Origin: Rahnella aquatilis CIP 78.65 = ATCC 33071
GTDB taxonomy: Bacteria; Pseudomonadota; Gammaproteobacteria; Enterobacterales; Enterobacteriaceae
Length of the DNA stretch: 64,000 nt
Direction: 5' to 3'
Assembly (NCBI RefSeq): GCF_000241955.1
Contig: NC_016818.1
Location: 1,860,001-1,924,000 of the forward strand
This document shows, piece after piece, positions 10,887-20,671 of this stretch. The notes under the pieces were generated by a model that saw only the letters and a program-made list of their open reading frames with translations, had not been told where the DNA came from and ran no database searches. The position numbers and the translations under genes are program-made. Within the stretch, counting starts at the first letter, position 1; each line of letters begins with the position of its first letter.

Positions 10887-10976
10887 TGGTGGAGAGAGAG
10901 GGGTTCGAACCCTCGATACGATTGCTCATATACACACTTTCCAGGCGTGCTCCTTCAGCCACTCAGACACCTCTCC
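10887..10976 (-). tRNA. tRNA-Ser (anticodon GGA), copy 2, A73 variant
   Basis: 90-nt near-duplicate of copy 1 with the same anticodon loop and T-arm. The acceptor is GGAGAGG/TCTCTCC, the variable arm is TATGA-GCAA-TCGTA with a G-U pair, and the discriminator is A73 in place of the G73 seen in copy 1 and in E. coli serine tRNAs. CCA is encoded. It has its own promoter and terminator. Confidence 0.96.
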
Positions 10977-11013
10977 AGTCGTCGGCCGCACCGCAGTGCT
11001 GCTGACCGGCGCT

Positions 11014-11042
11014 AATGTAGGGAAAACTCGCCTCACCGTCAA
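11014..11042 (-). promoter_or_regulatory. promoter of tRNA-Ser copy 2
   Basis: On the minus strand: -35 TTGACG (complement of 11037-11042), 17-bp spacer, -10 TACATT (complement of 11014-11019), GC-rich discriminator AGCGCCGG. Same geometry as the promoter of copy 1 but with a weaker -10. Confidence 0.8.
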
Positions 11043-11371
11043 CACTCTTTTGCAGGTTCCATGCCGTTTAAACAAACTTAGAGCAATCTGATGATTTAAA
11101 GAGCAAAAAGTGCGTTAAGGATGAGCAGTCGGGATTTGGTTGCACGGCGTGATTAAAATTGCTTATAAGAATGCATAAATAAGTAGAATTTTTGCATGAA
11201 AGCACAATTATCCCGCAAACACTTTTTGTTACGGCGAAATAGCAAGATATGTTGTGGTAATCGTCCGGGGTAGCGGTATAACAATGCACTCTGAAAAAAT
11301 GCTTCGCATAAGAACTGTATAAGTCATCCTTTGAAGCAGGGTTATTTATCACATAAGGGCAGGGGTCATTC
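11043..11371. other. intergenic region upstream of the POT-family transporter
   Basis: About 330 bp, AT-rich. It contains TGCAT words (near 11168-11205) that faintly resemble arginine-repressor half-sites, but no confident promoter, operator or RNA element. A 94-codon minus-strand frame spans it but has no recognisable protein content and is not annotated. Confidence 0.3.
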
Positions 11372-12853
11372 TTGAGTCAGTCAAATAACGCGACCGGGTC
11401 GCAGCACCGCGCGGCAATTCCTGCCGGGGCGGGCACATTATTCTTCGTGCAGACATTCGCAACGCTTGGCTTTGCGGTGCTGTATTCCACACTGGTACTG
11501 TACGCCACCAAAAAACTCGGCTTCAGTGAAGATAACGCCAACGCCATCATGGGCGTGTTCGGCGCATTCAACTACGGGCTGCATATGTTCGGCGGCTACC
11601 TCGGCGGGCGTTATCTCAGCAACCGCAATCTGTTCGTGCTCGGTATGGTGTTGCAGGTCTTTGGCTGTGCGCTGATTGCGCTGGCAGGCGTGACCGGTTT
11701 GTACTGGGGGCTGGCCATGTTCCTGACCGGCAGCGGACTGAATGTCACCTGTCTGAATATGATGCTGACCCAGCGGTTTGCGCCGGACGATGACCGCCGT
11801 GAATCGGCCTTCCTGTGGAATTATGCCGGGATGAACCTCGGCTTCTTTATAGGTTTTGCGGTCGCCGGTTATTTCCAGCTGAGTGAAAACTACCGCGCGC
11901 TGTTCCTGTTTGCCACGCTGGGTAATGTGGCGGCAATCCTCGTGACACTTTCCCGCTGGTCGATTCTGGCCGATATCAGCACGCCGCTGAAAGAGGCCAG
12001 CCGCAGCCAGTTGCTGCGCCGGATGGCGGTCGGCATAGCCATTCTGATTGTGCTGGTACCGGTCATCCGCATGTTGCTGACCCACGCAGAATTCAGCAGT
12101 TATTTTGTGGTCGCGCTGGGCATTGTGATTTTCGCGCTGATGGCGCTGGTGACATTCCGCCATCGTGATGCGGATGAACGCCGTCGCATGAAGGCGTATC
12201 TGCTGCTGGCGCTCGGTTCGCTGGTTTTCTGGACGCTGTATCAGCTGGCACCGATGGGGCTGATGCTGTTCTCTGAGAACAACATTAATCTGAATGTGTA
12301 CGGTATCCGTGTGGCACCGCAGTGGATCCAGAATATTAATACCGTGGTTATCGTGATCGGCGGCCCGCTGATGGCGCTGTGGTTCAACCGCCTGCGTCAG
12401 CGCGGCTGGAATATTGATATCCCGGCACAATTCTCTGCCTCGTTATTTTGCATGGGACTTGGGATGCTGGTACTGCCTTTCGGCATCCATCTGGCGGGCG
12501 GCGACGGTCTGGTGGCGTTCAAATGGATTGCCATCAGCTATCTGCTGCAAAGTATCGGTGAGTTACTGATTTCTCCAATCGGTTACGCGATGATCGGCAA
12601 ACTGGCGCCGCCGCGTTATCAGGGCGTAATGATGGGCTGCTGGATGATGGTCACCGGCGTAGCGTCGGTGCTGGCGAGCTACATTTCCGGACTGATGCCG
12701 CAGAACGCGGGCAGTACGCCGGTGCTGACCAATCCGGGCTACAGCCAGGTGTTTAACGCGCTGGGCTGGGGTTCTGTTATCACCGGTGTGGTTCTGCTGG
12801 TGCTTATTCCGTTGCTGCGCCGGATGATCCGCCGTGAGCCGGTTGCCGCCTGA
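11372..12853 (+). CDS. POT/PTR2-family peptide MFS transporter, atypical
   Basis: Inner-membrane protein of 493 residues with about 14 hydrophobic segments, resembling proton-dependent oligopeptide transporters. Support comes from the conserved stretch QSIGELLISPIGYAMIGKLAPPRYQGVMMG and from FWTLYQLAP in the second half. The first helix reads FFVQTFATLGFAVLYSTLVLY and lacks the ExxER proton-coupling motif typical of DtpA-type members, so proton coupling or substrate may differ. The start is TTG at 11372, giving MSQSNNATG; no good ribosome binding site supports a different start. A strong terminator follows. Confidence 0.8.
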   Translation: MSQSNNATGSQHRAAIPAGAGTLFFVQTFATLGFAVLYSTLVLYATKKLGFSEDNANAIMGVFGAFNYGLHMFGGYLGGRYLSNRNLFVLGMVLQVFGCALIALAGVTGLYWGLAMFLTGSGLNVTCLNMMLTQRFAPDDDRRESAFLWNYAGMNLGFFIGFAVAGYFQLSENYRALFLFATLGNVAAILVTLSRWSILADISTPLKEASRSQLLRRMAVGIAILIVLVPVIRMLLTHAEFSSYFVVALGIVIFALMALVTFRHRDADERRRMKAYLLLALGSLVFWTLYQLAPMGLMLFSENNINLNVYGIRVAPQWIQNINTVVIVIGGPLMALWFNRLRQRGWNIDIPAQFSASLFCMGLGMLVLPFGIHLAGGDGLVAFKWIAISYLLQSIGELLISPIGYAMIGKLAPPRYQGVMMGCWMMVTGVASVLASYISGLMPQNAGSTPVLTNPGYSQVFNALGWGSVITGVVLLVLIPLLRRMIRREPVAA

Positions 12854-12881
12854 TTTATTAGCAGTCTCCGACAGTCACTTC

Positions 12882-12912
12882 ACAAGCCCCGAATGCCGGG
12901 GCTTGTTCTTTT
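12882..12912 (+). terminator. terminator of the POT transporter gene
   Basis: ACAAGCCCCG (12882-12891), loop AATGC, CGGGGCTTGT (12897-12906), followed by TCTTTTTT. Confidence 0.9.
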
Positions 12913-12978
12913 TTACGCCACAGGGTTGCATCCCGATGATATTCAGGGAAATCTATCGGCTCACAGGAGGCTTCCCCG

Positions 12979-13920
12979 ATGAACATTATTTTTTACCACC
13001 CTACATCTGATGCAAAACCCTGGATTGACGGCATAACAAAAAGATTACCGCAGGCCAACGTGCGCGTGTGGAATGCTAATGATCATGAACCGGCGGATTA
13101 CGCGCTGGTCTGGCGGCCGCCTTACGCTATGCTCGCGCCGCGCACCATGCTGAAAGGCATTTTCGCACTGGGGGCGGGCGTTGATGCCATCCTCACGCAG
13201 GAACAACGTCAGCCGGGCACATTGCCGGGCGGCGTACCGCTGCTGCGTCTGGAAGACACCGGTATGTCTTTGCAGATGCAGGAATATGCACTGGCGACGG
13301 TATTACGTTATTTTCGCCGGATGGATGAATATCAGCTGTTTCAGCAACAAAAGCAGTGGCATCCGCTTGCGCCGCATTCACGCAGTGAGTTCACCCTCGG
13401 TATTCTCGGTGCCGGCGTGCTCGGCAGCAGCGTGGCGAAAGCGCTGGTGGATATGCAGTTCACCGTGCGCAGCTGGAGCCGCAGCCCCAAGTCGCAGGAA
13501 GGCGTAGAGAGTTTCTATGGTGACGATCAGCTGGCGGCGTTTGCCGGTGGCTGCAAGGTCCTGATCAATCTGTTGCCCAATACCCCGCACACCGCCGGTA
13601 TTCTCAATCATCAACTGTTCACAAACCTTTCGCATAATGCCTATCTGATTAACCTTGGCCGTGGCGGACATCTGGTGGACGGTGATTTGCTGCGCGCGCT
13701 CGACAGCGGGCAGATTGCGGCTGCTACGCTGGATGTCTTCGTTGAAGAGCCGTTACCGGGCATGCACCCGTTCTGGTCGCATCCGCGCGTCAGCATCACG
13801 CCACACGTCGGTGCAGATACGCTGCCGGAGCAGGCGATGGACAGCATCGTGAGTAATATTCTGGCAATAGAAGCAGGGCGGGAGCCGTCAGGACGTGTCG
13901 ATCTTGGCCGGGGTTACTGA
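12979..13920 (+). CDS. ghrA: glyoxylate/hydroxypyruvate reductase A
   Basis: D-2-hydroxyacid dehydrogenase of 313 residues (E. coli 312) that reduces glyoxylate and hydroxypyruvate with NADPH in the cytoplasm. It has the Rossmann motif [16 protein letters not shown] and the catalytic Arg-Glu-His set in [16 protein letters not shown] and ITPHVGAD. The ATG follows AGGAGG. The serX-ghrA-ycdX-ycdY order is the same as in E. coli. Confidence 0.95.
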   Translation: MNIIFYHPTSDAKPWIDGITKRLPQANVRVWNANDHEPADYALVWRPPYAMLAPRTMLKGIFALGAGVDAILTQEQRQPGTLPGGVPLLRLEDTGMSLQMQEYALATVLRYFRRMDEYQLFQQQKQWHPLAPHSRSEFTLGILGAGVLGSSVAKALVDMQFTVRSWSRSPKSQEGVESFYGDDQLAAFAGGCKVLINLLPNTPHTAGILNHQLFTNLSHNAYLINLGRGGHLVDGDLLRALDSGQIAAATLDVFVEEPLPGMHPFWSHPRVSITPHVGADTLPEQAMDSIVSNILAIEAGREPSGRVDLGRGY

Positions 13921-13987
13921 TATTCATCTGCTAACATTAGAATGCTGCGGTTATTTCGCGGCAGCGGAATACTTTCAAGGAGAGCAC

Positions 13988-14728
13988 ATGCCTTACCCGG
14001 TTGATTTACATATGCATACGGTTGCCAGCACTCACGCTTACAGCACGTTACATGATTACATTGATGAAGCAGCGGAAAAGGGCATCCGGCTGTTTGCCAT
14101 CACCGATCATGGCCCTGATATGGCTGATGCGCCCCACTACTGGCATTTTATGAATATGCGGGTCTGGCCGCGTCTGGTGAATGGCATCGGCATCCTGCGC
14201 GGCATCGAATCAAACATTAAGAACATTCATGGCGATATCGACTGTACCGGCCCGATGCTCACAGAAATTGACGTGATTATTGCCGGTTTTCACGAGCCGG
14301 TGATGCCGCCTGTTGATAAAGAAACCCATACCGCCGCCATGATTGCAGCGATGGCGGGCGGTGAAGTGCATATTATTTCGCATCCGGGCAACCCGAAATA
14401 CCCGATTGATATTCCGGCTGTGGCGGCGGCTGCCGCGAAATATAATGTGGCGCTGGAGCTGAATAACTCGTCGTTCATTCATTCGCGTGTGGGCAGTGAG
14501 CCTAATTGCCGCGCCATTGCACTGGCCGTAAAAGAAGCCGGTGGCTGGCTGGCGCTGGGGTCGGATTCGCATATCGCTTATTCGCTCGGCGGTTTTGAAC
14601 ATTGCGAGCGTATCCTGCGTGAAATTGATTTTCCGCAAGACCGTATTCTTAACGTCAGCCCGCGCCGGTTCCTTGATTTTCTGGAAACGCGTGGCCGCGC
14701 ACCCATTGCTGAATTAAGCGAACTGTGA
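13988..14728 (+). CDS. ycdX: PHP-domain zinc phosphatase YcdX
   Basis: A 246-residue PHP-superfamily hydrolase (E. coli YcdX 245) with a trinuclear metal site. Metal-binding motifs DLHMHTVAS near the N-terminus, TDHGPDM and HPGNPKYP are all present. The frame is open back to 13895 inside ghrA, but the ATG at 13988 follows AAGGAGAG and starts with the canonical [10 protein letters not shown]. In E. coli YcdX is linked to swarming motility and its zinc activity is boosted by YcdY. Confidence 0.94.
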   Translation: MPYPVDLHMHTVASTHAYSTLHDYIDEAAEKGIRLFAITDHGPDMADAPHYWHFMNMRVWPRLVNGIGILRGIESNIKNIHGDIDCTGPMLTEIDVIIAGFHEPVMPPVDKETHTAAMIAAMAGGEVHIISHPGNPKYPIDIPAVAAAAAKYNVALELNNSSFIHSRVGSEPNCRAIALAVKEAGGWLALGSDSHIAYSLGGFEHCERILREIDFPQDRILNVSPRRFLDFLETRGRAPIAELSEL

Positions 14729-14788
14729 CATTGTCGCGACCAAATTGCGGGTGATGAACCCTTTTCATTGTCGGATCAGGTTACTGTT

Positions 14789-15373
14789 ATGAATGAATTT
14801 TCGATTGTCTGCCGCGTACTGGGCACGTTGTTTTATCGTCAGCCGCAGGATCCGTTACTGGTTCCGCTATTTGGTCTGATTCAGGACGGCAAGCTGCGTG
14901 AACACTGGCCGCTGGAACAGGATGCATTGCTGATCCGTTTGCAGGAAAGTGCCAACCCTGAAGCGCTGGCAGCGGAATTTAACCGTCTGTTTGTCGGCTC
15001 AGAATGCGCGGTTTCGCCATTTCGCAGCGATTATGTAGATGGCGCAAATAAAATGGATGTGCGCACATTCCTGCAACAGCGCGGAATGCCTTTGGGCGAA
15101 ACGCCTGCCGATCATTTCGGTGCCATGCTGCTGGCAGCATCCTGGCTGGAAGATCAGTCGCAGGAAGACGAAGTTGGTGCGCAAATCACGCTGTTCGATG
15201 AATTCCTGTTCCCGTGGTGTGGTAAATTTCTCGGTAAAGTCGAAGCCCATGCCACCAGCGGTTTCTACCGCACACTGTCTGAAATCAGCCGCGAAGCCTT
15301 GCAGGTGATGCGCGACGAACTGGAAGAGCAATTACCGCAGGATCTGGATGACGCCGAAGAAGACGATCAGTAA
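14789..15373 (+). CDS. ycdY: redox enzyme maturation chaperone-like protein YcdY (TorD/DmsD family)
   Basis: A 194-residue all-helical protein of the TorD/NarJ chaperone family, with an acidic C-terminal tail. Family stretches include NEFSIVCRVLGTLFYRQPQDP, DHFGAMLLAASWLEDQS and FLGKVEAHATSGFY. A TTG-initiated frame starts at 14768, but the ATG at 14789 gives the E. coli N-terminus. In E. coli YcdY acts on its neighbour YcdX by aiding zinc loading. Confidence 0.93.
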   Translation: MNEFSIVCRVLGTLFYRQPQDPLLVPLFGLIQDGKLREHWPLEQDALLIRLQESANPEALAAEFNRLFVGSECAVSPFRSDYVDGANKMDVRTFLQQRGMPLGETPADHFGAMLLAASWLEDQSQEDEVGAQITLFDEFLFPWCGKFLGKVEAHATSGFYRTLSEISREALQVMRDELEEQLPQDLDDAEEDDQ

Positions 15374-15391
15374 TCCTGATGACGGCACGTA

Positions 15392-15428
15392 AAAAAGCCC
15401 GGCGGTGAGTTATCACGCCGGGCTTTTT
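15392..15428. terminator. bidirectional terminator between ycdY and yceB
   Basis: AAAAAGCCCGGCG (15392-15404) pairs with CGCCGGGCTTTTT (15416-15428) around an 11-nt loop. It serves the two convergent genes. Confidence 0.9.
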
Positions 15429-15446
15429 ATTACCGGTTTATGCAAA

Positions 15447-16010
15447 TTAATCAGTAAAGGGGATCACCAACTGACCCGGTTTCACTTCAATTCCTTTCGC
15501 CAGTTTCTTCGCCATCGCTTCGCCTTTGCTGTGCTCAGCATTGAGCACATAAGCCGGACGCTGGTTGAAATAGGTGTTCAGCGAGTTGTTCAGGTACGGC
15601 ATCAGGCCTTTCATCACGTTGTCCATTTTTTCAGGTTTGATGGTGTAATCCACCACCTGCATATCCCGCAAGAAAATGGCGCCTTTTTCGCGATCATAAG
15701 AAGGATGGGCTTTCAGGGTCAGATGCATATCGGCTTTCTGCGGCCCGAACAGCGAGGAAACATCCACATGCGCATCGCCGGTCAGCGTCACAACGCCGGG
15801 TTCAGCGCGGCCAATCTGGCTGCTGAGATGGGTCAGCACCAGTTTGGCATCCACCAGTCCGGGAACACCCAACTGCTTCTCAAAATTGTTGTTCTTTTGC
15901 AGATAATCATTCACCTGCTGCTCACTGATGGTGTACTGCGTCAGTTGATTACAGCCTGCCAGTAAGCTGGCACACATCAGTACTGCGGCACCCAGAAATC
16001 GCTTTGTCAT
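15447..16010 (-). CDS. yceB: DUF1439 lipoprotein YceB
   Basis: A 187-residue predicted lipoprotein with signal peptide and lipobox LAGC (lipidated Cys20). The residue after the cysteine is Asn, not Asp, so outer-membrane sorting by Lol is expected. The body is a DUF1439 domain, a tubular lipid-binding-type fold by family. No experimentally defined function is known to me. Sits between ycdY and grxB as in related enterobacteria. Confidence 0.92.
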   Translation of the reverse strand: MTKRFLGAAVLMCASLLAGCNQLTQYTISEQQVNDYLQKNNNFEKQLGVPGLVDAKLVLTHLSSQIGRAEPGVVTLTGDAHVDVSSLFGPQKADMHLTLKAHPSYDREKGAIFLRDMQVVDYTIKPEKMDNVMKGLMPYLNNSLNTYFNQRPAYVLNAEHSKGEAMAKKLAKGIEVKPGQLVIPFTD

Positions 16011-16152
16011 TCTTCCCTCATTACGTAAAAACTATTTCGTCAGCATGACCGCAACGCGGCGTCGCTCCAATCAGACAACGCTGATTAGCCTAAGTGCTGA
16101 AGGAAGGGAAGAAAAGGAAAATAGCCGGAAGCGCACTTCCGGCCAACACATC

Positions 16153-16800
16153 TTAACGGGCTAAGCGGGTGAATAAATTAACCTGCGTTTGTTTTGCCAT
16201 ATTATCGCGGTAGGCCAGAACGCGTGAAGGCCAGTCGATTCCCTGTACGATCGACAGTGAACGCAGCACCGGCCACAGGTTAATGTCATCCTCGGAAAGC
16301 TCGCCGTTAACTGCGTTAGGCTCGACAATCAGCTTGTCGAGAGCGCGCAGATCCTGACTGATTTTCTTCACCAGCCCTTCGGAATGTTGCAGGTGTTCCG
16401 CGAAGCTGCCGCTGGCGGCCTGTTTTTTATCGGAGAAGTATTTGCGGGCTTCCGGCGTGGAGAATTCTTCCAGCGGTGCGGCGGCGAAACGTGGCAGTAA
16501 CAGGCGGCCGGTATATTCGGACACCTGACGCAACCAGGCGGCAATGGAGGCATTCAGCGGTCCGGTCAGCAGCGGCTTTCCGTCACTTTTGTCGATGTAA
16601 TGCACGATATCCATACTTTCAGGCATGAAGCCGCCATCCTCTTTTTGCAGAATGGGGACCATTTTTTTACCGACCATGGATACAGGCGTTTTTTCATCGT
16701 CGTTAAGCAACACTTTGATCTCAACGGGAATGTTCTTCAGACCGAAAATCATGCGGGCTTTTACGCAGAAAGGGCAATGTTCGTAAATGTAAAGTCTCAT
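16153..16800 (-). CDS. grxB: glutaredoxin 2
   Basis: A 215-residue GST-like glutaredoxin (E. coli 215) that reduces mixed disulfides using glutathione. The active site is CPFC (Cys9, Cys12) in the N-terminal thioredoxin-like domain, followed by a helical GST-type C-terminal domain. A monocistronic minus-strand gene. Confidence 0.95.
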   Translation of the reverse strand: MRLYIYEHCPFCVKARMIFGLKNIPVEIKVLLNDDEKTPVSMVGKKMVPILQKEDGGFMPESMDIVHYIDKSDGKPLLTGPLNASIAAWLRQVSEYTGRLLLPRFAAAPLEEFSTPEARKYFSDKKQAASGSFAEHLQHSEGLVKKISQDLRALDKLIVEPNAVNGELSEDDINLWPVLRSLSIVQGIDWPSRVLAYRDNMAKQTQVNLFTRLAR

Positions 16801-16923
16801 AGTACGTAGCTCCTGTTATCGCCGGCGGTGACCTGTAGGGTGCATGAAAACTGCCGGATGTAGGTTCGGATTTTATCTAACGCTATGATTCAGTATGGGG
16901 ATAGATATCCCTGAGATCAAACC

Positions 16924-16990
16924 TACCCGTCATGCTTGTCGCCGTAACCACATTGTCTACGCTCGTTACAGCGTCAGCCATTTTGGGTAT
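16924..16990. repeat. short relative of the 1571-1695 palindromic repeat
   Basis: About 67 bp bounded by TACCC and GGGTA. The left half (TACCCGTCATGCTTG...GCTCGTTACAGC) aligns base by base, with scattered changes, to the left half of the 1571-1695 element, but the middle is missing. It lies in the grxB-mdtH gap. Probably an internally deleted or degenerate copy of the same mobile repeat family. Confidence 0.5.
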
Positions 16991-17009
16991 TTATAAGAAC
17001 AGCAAAAGA

Positions 17010-18215
17010 TTAGCTGCCGCTGAGCATCGCCGGTTCGATGCGGCGCAGGTTGAACTGCCAGTACAAACCGGTGAGGGTGATGAAGCCAACGACACCGAGT
17101 AATAACCATGGCAGTTCAGGCAGTTCGAGCGCCCGGCCGGTGTCGTACATCCAGCCGCCACCGGTGTAACCGATCACGCCGCCGAGAGCCAGCCCGAGAC
17201 GGCTGAAGCCCATGTAGCTGCCGCGGGCGCGGGCGTCGGCAAGAGAGGCGCTGAGGGTTTCACGCGCCGGTTCGGCGATGATGGAACCGATATAGAAGAA
17301 GCCAATCAGCAGCAACAACGGATTGATTGAGGTGACCAGCCCGACCGGCAACAGGCTCAGTGTCATGATCAGCAGGCCAACCATCAGGCGCTGTTCAAGG
17401 CGGAAACGTTTTTCGCTCCAGCGGGCAATCGGATACAACAACGTCAGCGAGAGCACGGCTTCGATGGCGTACATCCATTTCACCGCCGCCGGGCTGCCCG
17501 CGACATCATTGACCGCGATCGGCAGCATCAGCATGACCTGAACGGTCAGCATGTAATAGCCGGTCAGCGTCAGGACGTAAGCCAGAAAACGGCGGTCGCG
17601 CAATACGCGCATCATGCCTTCGCGCATCGGTGTGCGCAGGGTGGAAATACGGTAAGCCGGAAGCAGCCAGGCGTTGCAGGCCGCGGCCAGACAGAAAATC
17701 GCGGCGCCGGTCCAGCAGACGTAATGGAAATCATATTGCAACAGCCAGCTGCCAATCAGTGCGCCAATGACGGCACCGGCGCTGTCCTGCATCATCATCA
17801 GGGAAAAGAAGCGGCTGCGCTCATGCGGACGGGTCAGTTTTATGACCAGCGCCGTGCGCGGCGGATCAAACAATGTGCCGCCAAGGCCGGAGAGAATACA
17901 TGAACAAACCAGGATCCAGGGTTGATCGGCCATCGCCATCGTGGCAAAGCCCGCAGCCCGCAATAACATGCCGGTGATAATCATGGGCTTCGCGCCAAAC
18001 CGGTCAGCAATCGCGCCGCCAAAAATGCCTAATCCCTGCTGCGTAAGCTGACGAACACCGAGCGCCAGACCGACGGCCATTGCCGCCCAGCCAAGCTGAT
18101 CGACAAATCGGATCGAGATCAACGGAAAAACCACGAAAAAGCCTAAAATAACCAGCGCGTTGTCTAATAACAGAAAATACTTACCCAAGCTCCGAGCTTG
18201 TGATACCAGAGACAT
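17010..18215 (-). CDS. mdtH: multidrug efflux MFS transporter MdtH
   Basis: A 401-residue inner-membrane major facilitator with about 11-12 helices, the same length class as E. coli MdtH (402), which gives resistance to fluoroquinolones. The loop 2-3 motif [12 protein letters not shown] and the start [19 protein letters not shown] are characteristic. It is divergent from rimJ, as in E. coli. Confidence 0.94.
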   Translation of the reverse strand: MSLVSQARSLGKYFLLLDNALVILGFFVVFPLISIRFVDQLGWAAMAVGLALGVRQLTQQGLGIFGGAIADRFGAKPMIITGMLLRAAGFATMAMADQPWILVCSCILSGLGGTLFDPPRTALVIKLTRPHERSRFFSLMMMQDSAGAVIGALIGSWLLQYDFHYVCWTGAAIFCLAAACNAWLLPAYRISTLRTPMREGMMRVLRDRRFLAYVLTLTGYYMLTVQVMLMLPIAVNDVAGSPAAVKWMYAIEAVLSLTLLYPIARWSEKRFRLEQRLMVGLLIMTLSLLPVGLVTSINPLLLLIGFFYIGSIIAEPARETLSASLADARARGSYMGFSRLGLALGGVIGYTGGGWMYDTGRALELPELPWLLLGVVGFITLTGLYWQFNLRRIEPAMLSGS

Positions 18216-18427
18216 GCTTCACCATGAGCGATTATTTGTATCCTGTCCGGCAGATACAGAAAGGAGAAAAGACCGTTCCAGTCTGAACCGGAAACAGGTA
18301 TTTAGATAGGGCGCTATTGATAATATTTTTTTATCGTCAAGCCGCGTTCTGACTGGCAGAATTAGCGGTGATCTGTCGTTTCCTATAAATTCTATTTATC
18401 GACCCATGCGGGATGTGGAGGGAAGGG

Positions 18428-19015
18428 ATGTTTGGCTACAAATCTGCCGTGCCAAAGGTGCGGCTTACCACTGACCGGATGGTCCTGCGTCTGGTTCATG
18501 ACCGCGATGCGCACCGGCTGGCCGAATACTACGCGGAGAACCGCGCGTTTCTGAAACCGTGGGAACCGGTCAGGGATGAAAGCCATTGTTATCCCTCAGG
18601 GTGGCAGGCACGTCTGGGGTTGATTACCGAGATGCAAAAACAGGGCAGTGCGTATTACTTTATTCTGCTCGACCCTGATGAAAATCGCGTGATGGGCGTG
18701 GCGAATTTCAGCAACGTGCTGCGTGGTTCTTTCCATGCCTGTTTTCTGGGGTATTCGCTCGGTCAGGAGTGGCAGGGCAAGGGCCTGATGCAGGAAGCGT
18801 TGCAATCGCTTATCCGTTATATGCAACGCCAGCAAAAAATGCACCGCATCATGGCCAATTACATGCCGCACAATAAACGCAGCGGCCAGCTTCTGGAACG
18901 TCTCGGCTTTGAACGCGAAGGTTACGCCAAAGATTACCTGCTGATTGACGGCAAATGGCAGGATCACGTTCTTACAGCATTAACCTGGCAAGAATGGACA
19001 CCCCCGTCCCGATAA
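18428..19015 (+). CDS. rimJ: ribosomal protein S5 N-alpha-acetyltransferase
   Basis: GNAT acetyltransferase of 195 residues (E. coli 194) that acetylates the N-terminal alanine of S5 using acetyl-CoA. Acetyl-CoA-binding region [13 protein letters not shown] and the conserved [20 protein letters not shown] are present. The start is set at ATG 18428 (MFGYKS), preceded by GGAGGGAAGG; the upstream in-frame ATG at 18413 lacks a site and does not match homologues. First gene of a rimJ-yceH-mviM run. Confidence 0.95.
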   Translation: MFGYKSAVPKVRLTTDRMVLRLVHDRDAHRLAEYYAENRAFLKPWEPVRDESHCYPSGWQARLGLITEMQKQGSAYYFILLDPDENRVMGVANFSNVLRGSFHACFLGYSLGQEWQGKGLMQEALQSLIRYMQRQQKMHRIMANYMPHNKRSGQLLERLGFEREGYAKDYLLIDGKWQDHVLTALTWQEWTPPSR

Positions 19016-19025
19016 GGAGAGCAAG

Positions 19026-19679
19026 ATGAAGCATGAACTCAGCGTCCGGGAGGCCCGTGTTGTGGGCTGTTTACTGGAAAAACAACTCACCACGCCAGAA
19101 CAGTATCCGATGACCCTCAACGGCCTGACCACGGCCTGCAATCAGAAGACCAACCGCGAACCGGTGATGGAACTGAGCGAAAGTGAGGTTCAGCAAACGC
19201 TGGATTTGCTGCTGCGCAAACACATTATCCGTACCCTGAGCGGCTCACGGACCATGAAGTATGAGCACCGTTTCTGTAATTCTGAATTCGGCAATCTCAA
19301 ATTTTCCCCGCAGGAAGTGGCGGTGGTGACTACGCTGTTGCTGCGCGGCGCACAAACGCCGGGAGAACTGCGTACCCGCACTAACCGCCTGCATGATTTC
19401 TCTGACGTCGCCGAAGTTGAACACACGCTGACTGAACTGACAAACCGCGAAGACGGCCCGTTCTGCGTGCGTCTGGCACGTGAACCGGGTAAGCGTGAAA
19501 GCCGCTATATGCATCTGTTCAGCGGCGAAGTCAGTAATGTGGCCGGTACCGCCGAAGAACCGCTGTTCAGCGCCGCGCCGGAAAGCGCGGATCTGACCGC
19601 GCGCGTGGAAACACTGGAAGCCGAAGTTGCTGAGCTGAAACAGCGTCTTGAAAATTTGTTGCAACATCTGGCCGATTAA
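19026..19679 (+). CDS. yceH: UPF0502 winged-helix protein YceH
   Basis: A 217-residue DUF480 protein built of two winged-helix repeats, with a C-terminal coiled coil ([20 protein letters not shown]). The conserved opening [22 protein letters not shown] is present. Its function is uncertain. It starts 10 bp after rimJ and ends 12 bp before mviM, so the three are probably cotranscribed. Confidence 0.93.
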   Translation: MKHELSVREARVVGCLLEKQLTTPEQYPMTLNGLTTACNQKTNREPVMELSESEVQQTLDLLLRKHIIRTLSGSRTMKYEHRFCNSEFGNLKFSPQEVAVVTTLLLRGAQTPGELRTRTNRLHDFSDVAEVEHTLTELTNREDGPFCVRLAREPGKRESRYMHLFSGEVSNVAGTAEEPLFSAAPESADLTARVETLEAEVAELKQRLENLLQHLAD

Positions 19680-19691
19680 AAGGAGCGCGTT

Positions 19692-20603
19692 TTGAGTAAA
19701 TTGCGTATCGGGGTTATCGGGCTGGGCGGTATCGCGCAAAAAGCGTATCTGCCGGTGCTGAGTCATGCACAAAACTGGACGCTGGTGGGCGGGTTTTCGC
19801 CCAATCAGCAAAAAGCGCAGGCTGTCTGCGACAGTTACCGCATGGCAAATTTTTCGCGGATGGATGAACTGGCGGGCCAGTGTGATGCCGTTTTTGTGCA
19901 CAGCAGCACCGCCAGCCATTTTGAGGTGGTCGGGCAACTGCTGGCGCAGGGCGTGCATGTGTACGTTGATAAACCGCTGGCCGCTGAACTTGAGCAGGCT
20001 GAGCAACTGGTTGAACAGGCACATATTGCCGGTAAAACACTGATGGTCGGTTTTAACCGCCGGTTTGCGCCGTTATATCGTCAGCTCAAAGATAACATGC
20101 AGGGCGCAGCGTCCTTGCGCATGGACAAGCACCGCACCGATAGCGTAGGGCCAAACGATCTGCGTTTCACCATGCTGGACGATTATCTGCACGTGGTGGA
20201 TACCGCGCTGTGGCTGGCCGGGGGGAATGCCAGTTTGGAAAGCGGTCTGATTCAGATTAACGAAGCGAATCAGATGTTATACGGCGAACATCATTTCCTT
20301 TGTGGTGAAACGCTGGTAACGACATCGATGCATCGCCGGGCAGGGACTTTCCGCGAGAGCGTGCAGGCGGTGACAGAAGGCGCGGTGTACCAGCTGGACA
20401 ATATGCAAATCTGGCGCGAAGAGCAGCAGGATATTCTTACGCAACTGCCGGTACCGGGCTGGCAAAGTACGCTGGCGCAGCGCGGATTTGTCGGTGCCAT
20501 TGAACACTTTGTGGACTGTGTGAGTCACCAGACGGCACCGGAAACCAGCGGTGAGCAGGCGATTTATGCGCAGGCAATGATTGAGAAAATCCTGAATTCT
20601 TAA
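19692..20603 (+). CDS. mviM: Gfo/Idh/MocA-family oxidoreductase MviM (YceM)
   Basis: NAD(P)-dependent oxidoreductase-like protein of 303 residues with Rossmann motif GVIGLGGIAQKAYLPVL and the family's DKPLA motif. The substrate is unknown. The start is TTG at 19692, five bases after GGAGCG, unless a non-annotated ATG is used; TTG matches the family N-terminus. It precedes murJ as in E. coli, although 190 bp of hairpin-rich DNA separates them here. Confidence 0.92.
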   Translation: MSKLRIGVIGLGGIAQKAYLPVLSHAQNWTLVGGFSPNQQKAQAVCDSYRMANFSRMDELAGQCDAVFVHSSTASHFEVVGQLLAQGVHVYVDKPLAAELEQAEQLVEQAHIAGKTLMVGFNRRFAPLYRQLKDNMQGAASLRMDKHRTDSVGPNDLRFTMLDDYLHVVDTALWLAGGNASLESGLIQINEANQMLYGEHHFLCGETLVTTSMHRRAGTFRESVQAVTEGAVYQLDNMQIWREEQQDILTQLPVPGWQSTLAQRGFVGAIEHFVDCVSHQTAPETSGEQAIYAQAMIEKILNS

Positions 20604-20671
20604 CAGAAAAGCCGCGCGGGATGGCGCGGTTAACACTCTATAACAACATAAAACAACTGCCGGTGGCTATT

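Noticed and set aside
10603..10976. tRNA-Ser pair as attachment sites of an integrated island
   Set aside because: No integrase gene, and the repeated sequence is explained by the duplicated tRNA itself.
11068..11352. 94-codon minus-strand frame upstream of the POT transporter
   Set aside because: No ribosome binding site or protein-like pattern; it overlaps the expected promoter region and reads as chance in AT-rich DNA.
11438..12430. 330-codon antisense frame inside the POT gene
   Set aside because: Histidine/glutamine-rich shadow of a membrane protein gene; the plus-strand frame is clearly the coding one.
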